NCBI RefSeq assembly: GCF_000359745.1
Contig: NZ_AQHN01000062.1
Location: 1-64,000, forward strand
From: Rhizobium freirei PRF 81
Lineage (GTDB): Bacteria; Pseudomonadota; Alphaproteobacteria; Rhizobiales; Rhizobiaceae
Length of the DNA stretch: 64,000 nt
Direction of reading: 5' to 3'
Shown: in pieces, positions 55,449 to 64,000 of the stretch
Layout of the letters: each line of letters begins with the position of its first letter
How positions within the stretch are numbered: the first letter of the stretch is position 1
Made by a program: the position numbers and the translations under genes
Notes under the pieces: generated by a model
What the model saw: only the letters and a program-made list of their open reading frames with translations
What the model was told of the DNA's origin: nothing
Database searches by the model: none

Positions 55449-56924
55449 CTACTTGATGTACCAGCCCCAGGGCTTGTCGGTGATGTATTTGGTGATCTGC
55501 TTGGTCTCCAGGTAGTTATCCAGGCCCCAGCGACCGAGCTCGCGACCGATGCCGGATTCCTTGTAGCCTCCCCAGGGTGCCTCGGTGAATGTAGGCTGCG
55601 AGCAGTTGATCCAGACGATGCCGGCCCGGAAAGCTGCGGCCACCCGCTCGGCGCGGACGTCATCCTTGGACATGACGGCGGCGGCGAGACCGAAACGGGA
55701 GTCGTTGGCAAGTTCGATCGCCTCCTCCTCCGTCTTGAAGGACCGTATGCAGACGACGGGGCCGAAAATCTCCTCGACCCATGCATCGCTGTCGAGCGGA
55801 ACATCGGTCAGGATGGTCGGCCGGAGATAGTAGCCCTTGTCGAACCCTTCCGGACGGATGCCTCCGCAGGCGACGGTCGCACCTGCCTTGCGGGCGGCTT
55901 CGATTGCGGCAATGACCTGCTCGTATTGGCGCTTTGAGACCAGCGGGCCGAGCAGCACGCCTTCATCGAGGCCATTGCCGATCGTGATCGTGCCCGTTTC
56001 CTCTATCAGGCGGGCGAGCAGGCGCTGATAGATTGCCTCGTGAACGAGAACGCGCGAGGTCGCAGAGCAGACCTGCCCCTGGTTCCAGAAGATGCCGAAC
56101 ATGATCCATTCGACGGCCTGATCTATGTCGGCATCCTCGAAGACGACGAAGGGCGACTTGCCGCCAAGCTCAAGGCTGACGCGTTTGATGTCGCGGGCGG
56201 CGGCGGCCATGATCTTCGAACCGACGGGGCCGGACCCGGTAAAGGCCAGCTTGTCGACCCCCTTGTGATCGATGATCGCCTGACCAGCCACCGATCCGGC
56301 GCCGGTGACGATATTGAGGACGCCCGGCGGCAATCCGGCCTCGTCGGCAATGGCGGCGAGTTCCAGAGCGGTAAGGGATGTCAGCTCGGCAGGCTTGAGG
56401 ACGACGGTGCATCCGGCGGCCAGCGCCGGAGCGACCTTCCAGGCCGCCATCAGCAGCGGATAGTTCCAGGGAATGATGGCGCCTGCAACGCCAATAGCCT
56501 CCCTGACCGCTTTCGACGTGAAGCGATCGTCGGCCAAGGCGATCGGTTCTTCAGGATTGTTGTCGAGTTGTTCGGCAAGTCCGGCATAAAAATCGAAGCA
56601 GCCCGCCGCGTCGGCGACATCCCAGTCCGCTTCGGGGAAAGGTTTGCCGTTGTCCAGGACTTCCAGGCGGGCAATTTCGGATTGCCGGGCACGAATGCCC
56701 TCTGCGATGGCGCGAAGATATTTCGCGCGCTCGGCACCGGTCAGCTTCGGCCAACCGTCCCGGTCGAAGGCACGACGAGCCGCCTTCACCGCCGCGTCGA
56801 CGTCTTCGGCCGTCGCAGCCGCGATCGTCTGGATCGTCTCCTCCGTGGCAGGATTGGTCACGAGGCAGGTCCCGCCCCCGACCGGCTTCACCCATTTGCC
56901 GTCGATGTACAATTCTGTGCGCAT
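55449..56924 (-). CDS. NAD(P)-dependent aldehyde dehydrogenase
   Basis: A 491-residue ALDH. The catalytic Glu in LELGGKSP and Cys in [13 protein letters not shown] are clear, as is the [11 protein letters not shown] motif. The words around these motifs ([31 protein letters not shown]) resemble the betaine/amino-aldehyde dehydrogenase branch (ALDH10-like) more than typical alpha-ketoglutarate semialdehyde dehydrogenases. In a hydroxyproline operon the expected substrate is alpha-ketoglutarate semialdehyde. Whether this enzyme does that step is uncertain. Confidence 0.9.
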   Translation of the reverse strand: MRTELYIDGKWVKPVGGGTCLVTNPATEETIQTIAAATAEDVDAAVKAARRAFDRDGWPKLTGAERAKYLRAIAEGIRARQSEIARLEVLDNGKPFPEADWDVADAAGCFDFYAGLAEQLDNNPEEPIALADDRFTSKAVREAIGVAGAIIPWNYPLLMAAWKVAPALAAGCTVVLKPAELTSLTALELAAIADEAGLPPGVLNIVTGAGSVAGQAIIDHKGVDKLAFTGSGPVGSKIMAAAARDIKRVSLELGGKSPFVVFEDADIDQAVEWIMFGIFWNQGQVCSATSRVLVHEAIYQRLLARLIEETGTITIGNGLDEGVLLGPLVSKRQYEQVIAAIEAARKAGATVACGGIRPEGFDKGYYLRPTILTDVPLDSDAWVEEIFGPVVCIRSFKTEEEAIELANDSRFGLAAAVMSKDDVRAERVAAAFRAGIVWINCSQPTFTEAPWGGYKESGIGRELGRWGLDNYLETKQITKYITDKPWGWYIK

Positions 56925-56957
56925 GTCAAATTCCTTGCTTTCGGAATGGCGGCCGGC

Positions 56958-58196
56958 TCAAAAGCGGTCGACACGATAGGGTTTCATGTCCACGGGCGGC
57001 TGGACGCCCGTGACGAGATCGGCCATCAGCCGGCCTGTTGTCGCCGCGTAAGTCAGCCCGAGATGGCCGTGGCCGGTAGCATACCAAAGGTTTTTTCGCC
57101 TCGCGGACGGCCCGATGATGGGCACGGTATCCGGCAAGGCGGGGCGGTGGCCCATCCATTCCGACGCTCGGTGGGCCTGCAGTTCCGGCAACGCCTCCCT
57201 CGCCCGTTTCACCAGCACCTTGGCGCGACGATAGTCCGGCGGTGCATCAAGGCCCGCCATCTCCACGGTCCCGCCGACCCGGATCCCGCCGGCCGTAGGT
57301 GTCACCATGAAGGCTCTCGCCGGCCAGATGATAGAGTGGCGCATGGAGATCCCCGGCTCCGTGAGCTGGGTGTGATAACCGCGCTCTGTTTCAAGCGGTA
57401 TGGGCTCACCGACCACCCTGGAAAGACATCCCGTGAAAGCGCCCGCAGCCAGAACGACCTCGTCCGCGACGATCTTTCGTCCATCTCGAAGCACCACGGC
57501 GGATATATCGCTTTCGCCATGCTCGAATCCAACCGCCTCACCCTGGTCCACGGAGCCGCCGAGCGCCTGAAACTTATCCGCGATGGCGACCACGAGTTTG
57601 TGAGGGTCGGCTATCGAGCGGTTGTCGGGAAAGAGGACGGCCTTTCCGATTTTCGTCGTCAGGGCGGGTTCCAGATCGCGTATCGCGTTGGCGCCAATTA
57701 CCTCATAGCGGAAACCGAAGCGATCCAGGATCTCGATATGCTCCCGATCGGCGCGGAATTCCGCATCGTCAGCGTAAAGACTGAGGCAGCCTTCCTGGCT
57801 CAGCATGTGCCTTAGCCCGGTCTCCGCAAGCAGAGCGTCCAGATCCTCGTGGACGCGCCTGCAGAGCGCTGCCCCTGCGGCTTCCAGGGCGCGGAGCTTC
57901 GATGGCCGGCTTGCCGCCAGAAAGCGAACGAACCACGGCATCAGCCTCGGCATATAGGATGGCCGGATGCGCACCGGCCCTTCCGGATCGAGCATCCACT
58001 TCGGCATCTGCGCCCAGATGCCCGGCCGCGAGGCCGGCATGAATTCGGTGACGGCGATGCTTGCCATGTTGCCAAAGGAAGCACCGGTGCCCGGCTCATT
58101 CCTGTCCAGAAGCGTGACGACCCTGCCGCGACGCTGAAGCTCGTATGCGATGGCGGCGCCGATGATTCCGGCTCCCACGACCACGGTAGATGTCAT
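56958..58196 (-). CDS. FAD-dependent D-amino acid dehydrogenase (DadA-like; D-hydroxyproline oxidation)
   Basis: A 412-residue flavoprotein from the ATG at 58196, with GAGG upstream. The FAD dinucleotide motif VVGAGIIGAAIAYEL starts at about residue 5, and the DAO-fold C-terminal segment has ATGHGHLGLTYAATTGRL. DadA-type proteins oxidise D-amino acids at the membrane. In 4-hydroxyproline degradation such an enzyme converts cis-4-hydroxy-D-proline to pyrroline-4-hydroxy-2-carboxylate, which the DapA-family product next door deaminates. Confidence 0.88.
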   Translation of the reverse strand: MTSTVVVGAGIIGAAIAYELQRRGRVVTLLDRNEPGTGASFGNMASIAVTEFMPASRPGIWAQMPKWMLDPEGPVRIRPSYMPRLMPWFVRFLAASRPSKLRALEAAGAALCRRVHEDLDALLAETGLRHMLSQEGCLSLYADDAEFRADREHIEILDRFGFRYEVIGANAIRDLEPALTTKIGKAVLFPDNRSIADPHKLVVAIADKFQALGGSVDQGEAVGFEHGESDISAVVLRDGRKIVADEVVLAAGAFTGCLSRVVGEPIPLETERGYHTQLTEPGISMRHSIIWPARAFMVTPTAGGIRVGGTVEMAGLDAPPDYRRAKVLVKRAREALPELQAHRASEWMGHRPALPDTVPIIGPSARRKNLWYATGHGHLGLTYAATTGRLMADLVTGVQPPVDMKPYRVDRF

Positions 58197-58247
58197 GACG
58201 ACCTCATGCTTGCTTAAGGGGCGGAGCGGTCTTGCCGCCCTCATCCT

Positions 58248-59126
58248 TTACCAGTTCAAGATCGGCTGCATGGCAGCCTTGAACTCGGCCTTCTCATCGG
58301 CCGTCAGTTCGCCGAGCGGCGCACGGCTGTTGCCGACCGGCAGGCCCTGAAGCTCGCAGCCATACTTGACCTTCTGCACGAACTTGCCGCTCTCGAGGAT
58401 ATTCATCGCGCGATAGAGCACGATCATCTTCTCGCGCGCACTTGCGAGATCGCCCGAGCGGAAGGTTCGATCGAGATCGACGCAGGCCTTTGCCATGCAG
58501 TTGGCAGGCCCGCAGATCCAGGCATCGGCGCCCCAGAACATGAAGTCGAGAGCAATGTCGTCAGAGCCGGAGATCAGGTCGATACGCCCATTGTAGCGGG
58601 AGTGGATATCGACCGCGCGCTGCAGGGAACCCGAGCTTTCCTTGATACCGAGAACGCGAGGGTCGTCGGCGAGCGCATCGAGGATGTCGAATCCTATCTC
58701 GATGCCATCCTTATAGGGATAGCTGTAGAGAACGAGGTTGATATCGGTCGCCTGGAGCACCCGGCGAAAATGCGCGAGCAGTTCGTCCTGTGTCGGGCGC
58801 GTGTAGAAAGGCGTCGCCAGCAAGACGGTGTCGTAGCCGATCTCCTTGGCCCGAAGCGTATTCTCGATGACTTCGCGGGTGGCCGGCGCATTTGTGCCGG
58901 CAATCAGGGCCTCGCCTTCTCTGGCGAAGTCCTTGACGAAGCGCAGCACATCGTCACGTTCCGGGTTCGACATTGCCGAATATTCTCCCGTCGACCCCAT
59001 GGGCACCCATCCGGTCACACCGGCGGCGCGCAGCGCAGTCAGATGCTTTTCGAAGGCCTTGAAATCGACCCTGCCGTTCGCGTCGAAGGGGGTGATGAGC
59101 GCGGGCATGACGCCGGACAGTTTCAT
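58248..59126 (-). CDS. DapA-family lyase, probable pyrroline-4-hydroxy-2-carboxylate deaminase
   Basis: A 292-residue TIM-barrel protein from the ATG at 59126 (GGAGACTTCC upstream). The DHDPS/NAL signature is present: VMPALITPFDANGRVD, GSTGEYSAMS, the Tyr of YSYPYKDG and the Schiff-base Lys in VLGIKESSGS. In the hydroxyproline route members of this family convert the pyrroline intermediate to alpha-ketoglutarate semialdehyde and ammonia. The placement between importer and oxidase genes supports that role over lysine synthesis. Confidence 0.87.
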   Translation of the reverse strand: MKLSGVMPALITPFDANGRVDFKAFEKHLTALRAAGVTGWVPMGSTGEYSAMSNPERDDVLRFVKDFAREGEALIAGTNAPATREVIENTLRAKEIGYDTVLLATPFYTRPTQDELLAHFRRVLQATDINLVLYSYPYKDGIEIGFDILDALADDPRVLGIKESSGSLQRAVDIHSRYNGRIDLISGSDDIALDFMFWGADAWICGPANCMAKACVDLDRTFRSGDLASAREKMIVLYRAMNILESGKFVQKVKYGCELQGLPVGNSRAPLGELTADEKAEFKAAMQPILNW

Positions 59127-59156
59127 GGAAGTCTCCTGTATGTGAGGCAATTGCGT

Positions 59157-59822
59157 TTAGAGGGCGAGTTTCTTCAGTATGCGCGCCTCGATGAGCGAGA
59201 CGGCTCGCGTCAGCGGAAATGCGATGACGAAATAGATCAGCGCGACCACGGTCAGCACCTCGACGGGTCGCGCTGTATTGTTCGAGATGTTCTGGCCGAC
59301 GAACATCAGATCGGCCATGCCGACGGCCGAAACCAGGGCGCTTTCCTTGAACAGGCTGACGCAGTTCGAAAGCAGCGTCGGGATCGCGCGCAGGACGGCC
59401 TGTGGAAGCACGACGTTGACGATCTGGATATTCCGCGGGAGCCCGAGCGCAACACAGGCGTCCAGCTGCTCCGATCCAATCGACTTCAGACTTGCGCGAA
59501 AGGTCTCGCTGGTGATCGCACCCATATAGAGGGTCAGCGCAATCACACCCGATGCGAGGTTCGACAGCTCGACACCGAGCAACAGAGGCAGGCAGAAGAA
59601 GATCCAGAAGAGCTGGATGAGCACCGGCGTCCCGCGAAAGAACTCGACATAGATGCTGGAAACAGCCCGCATCGCGACGTTGCCGGAGGTTCTGGCGAGA
59701 CCCACCAGAAAGCCGAGGGAGCATCCGAGCACAATGCAGATGAGCGTCAATTTGATCGTCATCCAAAGGCCGAGCAAAAGCGCATGCTCGAAGCGGAGAA
59801 GGATCGAGAAATCGAGTGTCAT
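59157..59822 (-). CDS. Polar amino-acid ABC permease (HisM/GlnP type)
   Basis: A 221-residue permease. It has the His/Glu/Gln/Arg-family motifs VEFFRGTPVLIQLFWIFF and EQLDACVALGLPRNIQIVNVV. Second of two permeases that follow the ATPase gene. Confidence 0.93.
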   Translation of the reverse strand: MTLDFSILLRFEHALLLGLWMTIKLTLICIVLGCSLGFLVGLARTSGNVAMRAVSSIYVEFFRGTPVLIQLFWIFFCLPLLLGVELSNLASGVIALTLYMGAITSETFRASLKSIGSEQLDACVALGLPRNIQIVNVVLPQAVLRAIPTLLSNCVSLFKESALVSAVGMADLMFVGQNISNNTARPVEVLTVVALIYFVIAFPLTRAVSLIEARILKKLAL

Positions 59823-59831
59823 CCTGGCCTC

Positions 59832-60494
59832 CTAGCTGACGAGAAGTTGCCGGCGGCGTTCAAGGAAGCCGACGATCTGCGTGATCGGGAAGGACACGGC
59901 GAAATAGATGAGCGCGACGACCGTGAATGTCTCGATCGGTCGGTACGTTTCGGTCGCAAGCGTCTTTCCCTGGTACATGAGATCCTGGATTGCGACGATC
60001 GCGACCAGCGCGCTCTGCTGGAAGATGACGATGCCGTTCGTCAGCAGGACGGGGATCGAGGCACGGAATGCAGTTGGGAAGACGATGTAGAGAACGCGCT
60101 GCAGCGGCGACAGGCCGAGCGCGATACCCGCATCGAGCTGTTCGCGCGGAACCGCCTGGATCGCCGCCCGATAGGCCTCGGCATTGAAGGCCATGAGGTT
60201 CAGCCCGAGCGCCAGCACACCCATGGTGATCGGATCGAGGAAGACGTCGAAGATCATCGGGACGCAGTAGAAGATCCAGACGATCTGAACGATGGCTGGC
60301 GTGCAGCGGAAAAACTCGACGAACAGCATGAACGGCAGGCGGACAGGCCGATAAGGGCTCATGATCAGAAGGGCGAGCACAAAGCCCAGACCGATACCGA
60401 TGACATTGGCCGCCGCGGTCAGTTCCAGAGAAACCCAAAGGCCCTGCAGGAGCGGCGCGATCGAGACTGCGTTGAAGTCGAAGGTGTAACTCAC
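59832..60494 (-). CDS. Polar amino-acid ABC permease (HisQ/GlnP type)
   Basis: A 220-residue permease from a GTG at 60494 that overlaps the TGA of the ATPase gene (GTGA). Family motifs are VEFFRCTPAIVQIVWIFY and REQLDAGIALGLSPLQRVL. It forms the channel with the product of the next gene. Confidence 0.92.
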   Translation of the reverse strand: MSYTFDFNAVSIAPLLQGLWVSLELTAAANVIGIGLGFVLALLIMSPYRPVRLPFMLFVEFFRCTPAIVQIVWIFYCVPMIFDVFLDPITMGVLALGLNLMAFNAEAYRAAIQAVPREQLDAGIALGLSPLQRVLYIVFPTAFRASIPVLLTNGIVIFQQSALVAIVAIQDLMYQGKTLATETYRPIETFTVVALIYFAVSFPITQIVGFLERRRQLLVS

Positions 60495-61288
60495 GCAACC
60501 GCCCCCTGCTGCTTGATGTGAAAGACGCGGTCGATAAATTCCTTGGTTCGTTCCTCCCGGGGAGAGCCGAGCACCTGTTCGGGAGGGCCGTCCTCGACGA
60601 CCACGCCGCCGGCACAGAAGATCACGCGCGAGGCGATGTTCCTCGCAAACCACATGTCATGGGTCACGATCATCATCGGCATGTTCTGCGATGCCAGCTG
60701 AAGGATCACCTGTTCGACCTCGCTCACAAGCTCCGGGTCGAGCGCCGATGTGACCTCGTCGAAGAGCATCAGCTTCGGATCCAGCATCAGGGCGCGTGCG
60801 ATGGCGACGCGCTGCTTCTGGCCACCGGAGAGCTGGGCCGGATAGGCCCGGGCCTTTGCTCCCAAACCGAACCGCTCGAGGAGAGCCTGGGCGCGGTTCG
60901 CCGCATGCGCCTTGGCTTCCCCGCGCACCTTGCATGGCGCAAGAACGAGGTTTTGCATCACGTTCAGATGCGGAAAGAGCGTGTAGTGCTGAAAGACCAT
61001 GCCGATCGACCGGCGGACCTCCGTATCGATGAGGGTCTTTTTGCCCAGGCCTTCGGACGAAATATAGGCTTTCCCATCGAAGCTGATCGACCCGCTATCT
61101 ATCTGCTCGAGGCCCATCATCACCCGGAGCAGCGTGCTCTTGCCGCCGCCGCTCGGGCCGATGACCACGACGCGCTCACCGGGCTTCATTTCGATGTCGA
61201 TGCCTTTCAGCACCTGGACGGCTCCGTTGCCGTAGCTCTTGTGGAGCGCCTGCATTTTAACGAGGGGGAGACTGAAAGACGTGGTCAT
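60491..61288 (-). CDS. Amino-acid ABC transporter ATPase (GlnQ type)
   Basis: A 265-residue ATPase from the ATG at 61288; the longer upstream frame lacks family similarity. Walker [10 protein letters not shown], signature LSGGQKQR, Walker [13 protein letters not shown] and switch [13 protein letters not shown] are intact. It energises import by the two permeases encoded downstream. Confidence 0.94.
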   Translation of the reverse strand: MTTSFSLPLVKMQALHKSYGNGAVQVLKGIDIEMKPGERVVVIGPSGGGKSTLLRVMMGLEQIDSGSISFDGKAYISSEGLGKKTLIDTEVRRSIGMVFQHYTLFPHLNVMQNLVLAPCKVRGEAKAHAANRAQALLERFGLGAKARAYPAQLSGGQKQRVAIARALMLDPKLMLFDEVTSALDPELVSEVEQVILQLASQNMPMMIVTHDMWFARNIASRVIFCAGGVVVEDGPPEQVLGSPREERTKEFIDRVFHIKQQGAVA

Positions 61289-61323
61289 GGCCGATCTCGG
61301 TTTATCTGAACAGCGAGAGGGTG

Positions 61324-61345
61324 CGCCGGCGACAAAGCGCCGACG
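61324..61345 (-). promoter_or_regulatory. Stem-loop between amino-acid binding-protein and ATPase genes
   Basis: CGCCGGCG and CGCCGACG pair over eight bases with one mismatch in the 68-bp gap. It probably sets differential expression; no terminator tract. Confidence 0.4.
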
Positions 61346-61356
61346 CCGGGCGGGAC

Positions 61357-62190
61357 TTATTTTGCGCCCTTGAGAACTTCGCCGACGGCCTTGCGGATCA
61401 GTTCGTCGACATGACCGGTGGCAACCTTCTCCTCGAGAAAGATGTTTGCGACTTCGACATCCGAGGCCGACATGTTGTGCGGCAGGCCGAAGGAGACGCC
61501 TTGCTTGGCAAGCGCAGGCTTCGGGTTGAGGGCCACGGCCCAATCGGGATTTGCCTGGGTGAGAAGCTGGTTGGTATCGGATGCGTCGACCAGAATGTCG
61601 GCTCGCTTCGAGGTAAGGGCCAGCCGCGTCTCGTCATTGCCCGGAAGGCGCATGATGGTTGCGCTTTTCACGGCTGCAGAGATCGCCTTGTCCTGGGCCG
61701 TGCCGGACATGACTGCGATCGTGACGCCAGCCTTGTCGATGTCGGCGACCGAAACTGCGGTCGCCGGGATCTTCGAATTGTTCTTATTGTAGGCGAGCGA
61801 GATCTGATATTCCATCGCCGGGATCGAGAACTGGACCGCCATGGCGCGGGTCGCCGTGCGGTTCAGCGCCAGCGAGACGTCCCATTTTCCGGCCTGAAGA
61901 CCGGCAACGATATTGTCCCAGGTCGTATCGACAAACTGCGGCTTCACCTTGAGAACATCGGCGAATTCCTTGCAGAGATCGGCAAAGAAGCCCGAATATT
62001 CGCCCGTTGCCGGGTCGCGCATGACGTAGGGCGGAGCAACCGCCGCACCGCATCTCAGGACACCGGCCTTCTGCACGCCCTGCCAATAGCCATCGGCGGT
62101 CTGAGCATAGGCGCTGGTTGCGGAAACGCCTGCCATAAGGGCGAGCGCGGGCAACGCCCGCAAGGCGGACGTGATCAACTTCGAAAGCAT
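61357..62190 (-). CDS. Amino-acid ABC substrate-binding protein (family 3), hydroxyproline locus
   Basis: A 277-residue periplasmic protein. I take the ATG at 62190 because AGAGGA lies six bases upstream of it; an ATG at 62196 sits too close to that site. The signal peptide is ALPALALMAGVSATSAYAQ. Family-3 words are GVLRCGAAVAPPYVMRD, GEYSGFFADLCKEFADVL and ATRAMAVQFSIPAMEYQ. First gene of the ten-gene leftward operon. The likely ligand is hydroxyproline or a similar imino acid, inferred from the operon. Confidence 0.92.
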   Translation of the reverse strand: MLSKLITSALRALPALALMAGVSATSAYAQTADGYWQGVQKAGVLRCGAAVAPPYVMRDPATGEYSGFFADLCKEFADVLKVKPQFVDTTWDNIVAGLQAGKWDVSLALNRTATRAMAVQFSIPAMEYQISLAYNKNNSKIPATAVSVADIDKAGVTIAVMSGTAQDKAISAAVKSATIMRLPGNDETRLALTSKRADILVDASDTNQLLTQANPDWAVALNPKPALAKQGVSFGLPHNMSASDVEVANIFLEEKVATGHVDELIRKAVGEVLKGAK

Positions 62191-62270
62191 CGGCATTCCT
62201 CTTTTGCTGTGCGCGAAGCGCGGTTCCACTCGTCGGCTTTGGCCGTTTCTTTTCAATTTTCTGTCGGCTG

Positions 62271-62341
62271 CGTGTCGACTGACAAATTTATGTCAACACC
62301 GTGTCGACAAAGTCAAGCGAAAAAATTACATTGCCGACACG
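62271..62341. promoter_or_regulatory. Operator region with TGTCGAC half-sites (hydroxyproline operon/GntR)
   Basis: The 197-bp divergent gap contains GTGTCGAC at 62272-62279 and at 62301-62308 (the latter within the palindrome TGTCGACA, 62302-62309), plus an inverted CCGACACG at 62334-62341. The divergent GntR protein is the likely ligand. Confidence 0.6.
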
Positions 62342-62387
62342 CTGTTTTTCTGGCCCAATGTCATATGTGCGAATGAAAGGGACTTAA

Positions 62388-63107
62388 GTGTCTGACGAGA
62401 CTGAAGTGAAACGGGTCCGGGGAACCGGCTGGAAAAGCGTCTATGAAACGCTGCGCAACGAGATCCTCGCCCTCACCCTGCCGCCGGGTCAGCTTCTCGA
62501 TGAAACAACCCTGGCCGAGCGCTTCGACATGTCGCGATCGCCGGTGCGCGAAGCCTTGATCCGCCTGGGCGCGGACGAACTCGTCGTGACATTGTCCAAC
62601 CGCAGCACGATCGTCGCACCCATCGAAGTGGGAAGCTTTCCAAAGTATGTGGAGGCACTCGACATCGCCCAGCGGATGAACACGCGCCTGGCGGCGGCGC
62701 TTCGAACCGATACCGACCTGAAGCTGATTGCCAAACGGGAAAAGGCATTTGCGACCGCCGTGAAAGTCGGAAATCATCTGGCGATGTCGGAGGCGAACAA
62801 AGAATTCCACATGGCGATCGCCTATGCGGGAAAGAACCACTATCTGGCATCTTTCTATGAGAAGCTCCTGTCGCAGGGTCAGCGCATGCTGCACCTGCAT
62901 TTCGAATATCTGGAACGCACCCACGAGGGGTATCTCCTCACGGACGAGCATAGCCTGATGCTGGAGGCGATCCGGGATAAGAACGTCGACCTGGCAGATG
63001 AGCTCGCCCATGCTCACACCCGCCAATTCCAGGATAACTTCATCAATTTCATGCGCGAGAACTATACGACCGACGTCCCGCTCGGACCCGCGCGAGCTGC
63101 GGAGTAG
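62388..63107 (+). CDS. GntR-family (FCD) regulator of the hydroxyproline operon
   Basis: A 239-residue regulator from a GTG with AAGGGACTTAA upstream. The winged helix contains VYETLRNEILALTLPPGQLL, TTLAERFDMSRSPVREALIR and a wing. The FCD domain has EANKEFHMAIAYAGKNHYL and LTDEHSLMLEAI, with probable metal-binding His/Asp residues. It is divergent from the binding-protein gene and directly precedes a ProC-like reductase gene. Confidence 0.9.
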   Translation: MSDETEVKRVRGTGWKSVYETLRNEILALTLPPGQLLDETTLAERFDMSRSPVREALIRLGADELVVTLSNRSTIVAPIEVGSFPKYVEALDIAQRMNTRLAAALRTDTDLKLIAKREKAFATAVKVGNHLAMSEANKEFHMAIAYAGKNHYLASFYEKLLSQGQRMLHLHFEYLERTHEGYLLTDEHSLMLEAIRDKNVDLADELAHAHTRQFQDNFINFMRENYTTDVPLGPARAAE

Positions 63108-63902
63108 ATGGCAGATATGAAGACGATCGGCTTTGTCGGAACCGGTGCGATCACAGAGGCCATGATACAGGGCCTATTGGCCGAGCCGGCACATGTCTCT
63201 AAGGTCTATGTCTCGCCTCGCAACGCGGACATCGCAGCAAGGCTTGCCGCCAAATTCGACGACGTCACCGTGGCAGCAGACAACCAGACGGTGGTTGATC
63301 ACAGCGACATTGTGGTCCTCGCCATACGTCCGCAGATCGCCGAAGAGGTGATACGCGCGCTCCGTTTCAGGAATGAACAACGCATCGTCAGCGTCATCGC
63401 CACGATGGAGCGGCAAAACCTGCTCGATTGGATCCGGGCCGAGATAGATTTGGTACAGGCGATCCCCTTGCCTTTCGTCGCAGATCGCCGGGGCGTGACC
63501 GCCATCTACCCGCCTAATCCCCAAATTGCCGCCCTCTTCGATGCCCTCGGCACGGCCGTTCAATGCGAATCCCGAAAGGAGTATGATCTTCTTGCCGCTG
63601 CCAGCGCCATGATGTCGACCTTCTTTGGCGTCATGGAGTTCACGACCGACTGGCTGGAAAAGAACGGCCTCGGTCGACCGAAGGGGCAAGCCTATATCGC
63701 ACCGCTTTTTGAAAGCCTCGCTCAGCGGGCCAATGGGAAGACTGTCCATTCGTTTCATTCGCTCAGCGAGGAATTCGCGACAAAAGGTGGGCTGAACGAG
63801 CAGGTCCTGTCGGATTTCGAGACGAAGGGTGGACGCGCCGCATTGGTCTCGGCGTTGGATCGGGTGTTGGCGCGCATCGAGGGGCGCGACCACAATCTGT
63901 GA
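63108..63902 (+). CDS. Pyrroline-5-carboxylate reductase family protein (ProC-like)
   Basis: A 264-residue NAD(P)-dependent reductase of the ProC/F420-oxidoreductase family. The N-terminal Rossmann motif GFVGTGAITEAMIQGLL is at residues 7-23 and VVLAIRPQIAEEVI follows; the C-terminal helical domain has MMSTFFGVMEF. The ATG immediately follows the stop of the GntR gene. Because it sits with hydroxyproline genes it may act on a pyrroline-carboxylate intermediate rather than in proline synthesis. The C-terminal half is divergent from canonical ProC, so the substrate is open. Confidence 0.85.
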   Translation: MADMKTIGFVGTGAITEAMIQGLLAEPAHVSKVYVSPRNADIAARLAAKFDDVTVAADNQTVVDHSDIVVLAIRPQIAEEVIRALRFRNEQRIVSVIATMERQNLLDWIRAEIDLVQAIPLPFVADRRGVTAIYPPNPQIAALFDALGTAVQCESRKEYDLLAAASAMMSTFFGVMEFTTDWLEKNGLGRPKGQAYIAPLFESLAQRANGKTVHSFHSLSEEFATKGGLNEQVLSDFETKGGRAALVSALDRVLARIEGRDHNL

Positions 63903-63922
63903 GAGCGCATCCCGGAGGGGAC

Positions 63923-64000
63923 GTGGATTTAGACTTTCGACCAACGGCACCGTTGAAGCGACCAGATTATCGATGGCCTCAAACGCAGCCCTCGATAGGA
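63923..64000 (+). CDS. Start of a further gene (cut by window edge)
   Basis: A GTG preceded by GGAGGGG at good spacing opens a frame that continues to the window end (VDLDFRPTAPLKRPDY...). Only 26 codons are visible and I do not recognise them. It would be the third gene in the GntR/ProC-like unit. Confidence 0.35.
   Translation, partial: MDLDFRPTAPLKRPDYRWPQTQPSIG

Overview
The window looks like part of a secondary replicon or accessory island of a plant-associated alphaproteobacterium, most likely Rhizobium or a close relative. I infer this from the GC-rich codon use, the abundance of sugar and amino-acid ABC importers, the FadR-type GntR regulators, and a RuBisCO-like apiose pathway of the kind known from rhizobia. 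No rRNA, tRNA, CRISPR array or complete insertion sequence was seen.

Region 1 (1-9.6 kb) is a surface-adhesion locus. It holds the N-terminal part of a large VCBS-type adhesin (cut by the window edge), a lipoprotein-like periplasmic binding protein, a LapG-like periplasmic cysteine protease, and a type I secretion operon (TolC-like outer membrane protein, ABC exporter, HlyD adaptor) that ends in a ribbon-helix-helix/PAS-like protein. Region 2 (9.6-22.6 kb) is a patchwork: an IS6-family remnant, a DGPF protein with an ECF42-type sigma factor, an M20 amidohydrolase, a GntR regulator flanked by two decayed pieces of a peptide ABC transporter, a flavin reductase, a frameshifted nucleoside deaminase, a CynX-type MFS transporter, a Prc protease, and an AraC/NmrA pair with clear direct-repeat operators.

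Region 3 (22.6-37.8 kb) is a D-apiose utilisation locus. One operon encodes an ABC sugar importer with an apiosidase-like glycoside hydrolase. A second encodes D-apiose dehydrogenase, apionolactonase, apionate oxidoisomerase, 3-oxo-isoapionate kinase and a RuBisCO-like decarboxylase. A divergent GntR gene and a repeated operator-like word (CTGGTATRATGAG) before three transcription units tie the two operons together. A SerA-like dehydrogenase follows.

Region 4 (38.2-52.8 kb) holds two arabinoside loci, each with its own four-gene ABC importer: one with a GH51 alpha-L-arabinofuranosidase and an unusual ArsR-type regulator, the other with a LacI regulator and a GH127 beta-L-arabinofuranosidase. 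Region 5 (52.8-64 kb) is a hydroxyproline-type catabolic operon: amino-acid importer, DapA-family deaminase, DadA-like oxidase, aldehyde dehydrogenase, proline-racemase-family enzyme and two SDRs. A divergent GntR and a ProC-like reductase sit beside it.

Taken together, regions 3-5 read as an island for using plant cell-wall material: apiose from RG-II or apiosides, and arabinose plus hydroxyproline from extensin-type glycoproteins. The joint use of GH127 and hydroxyproline catabolism on one glycoprotein substrate is my inference.
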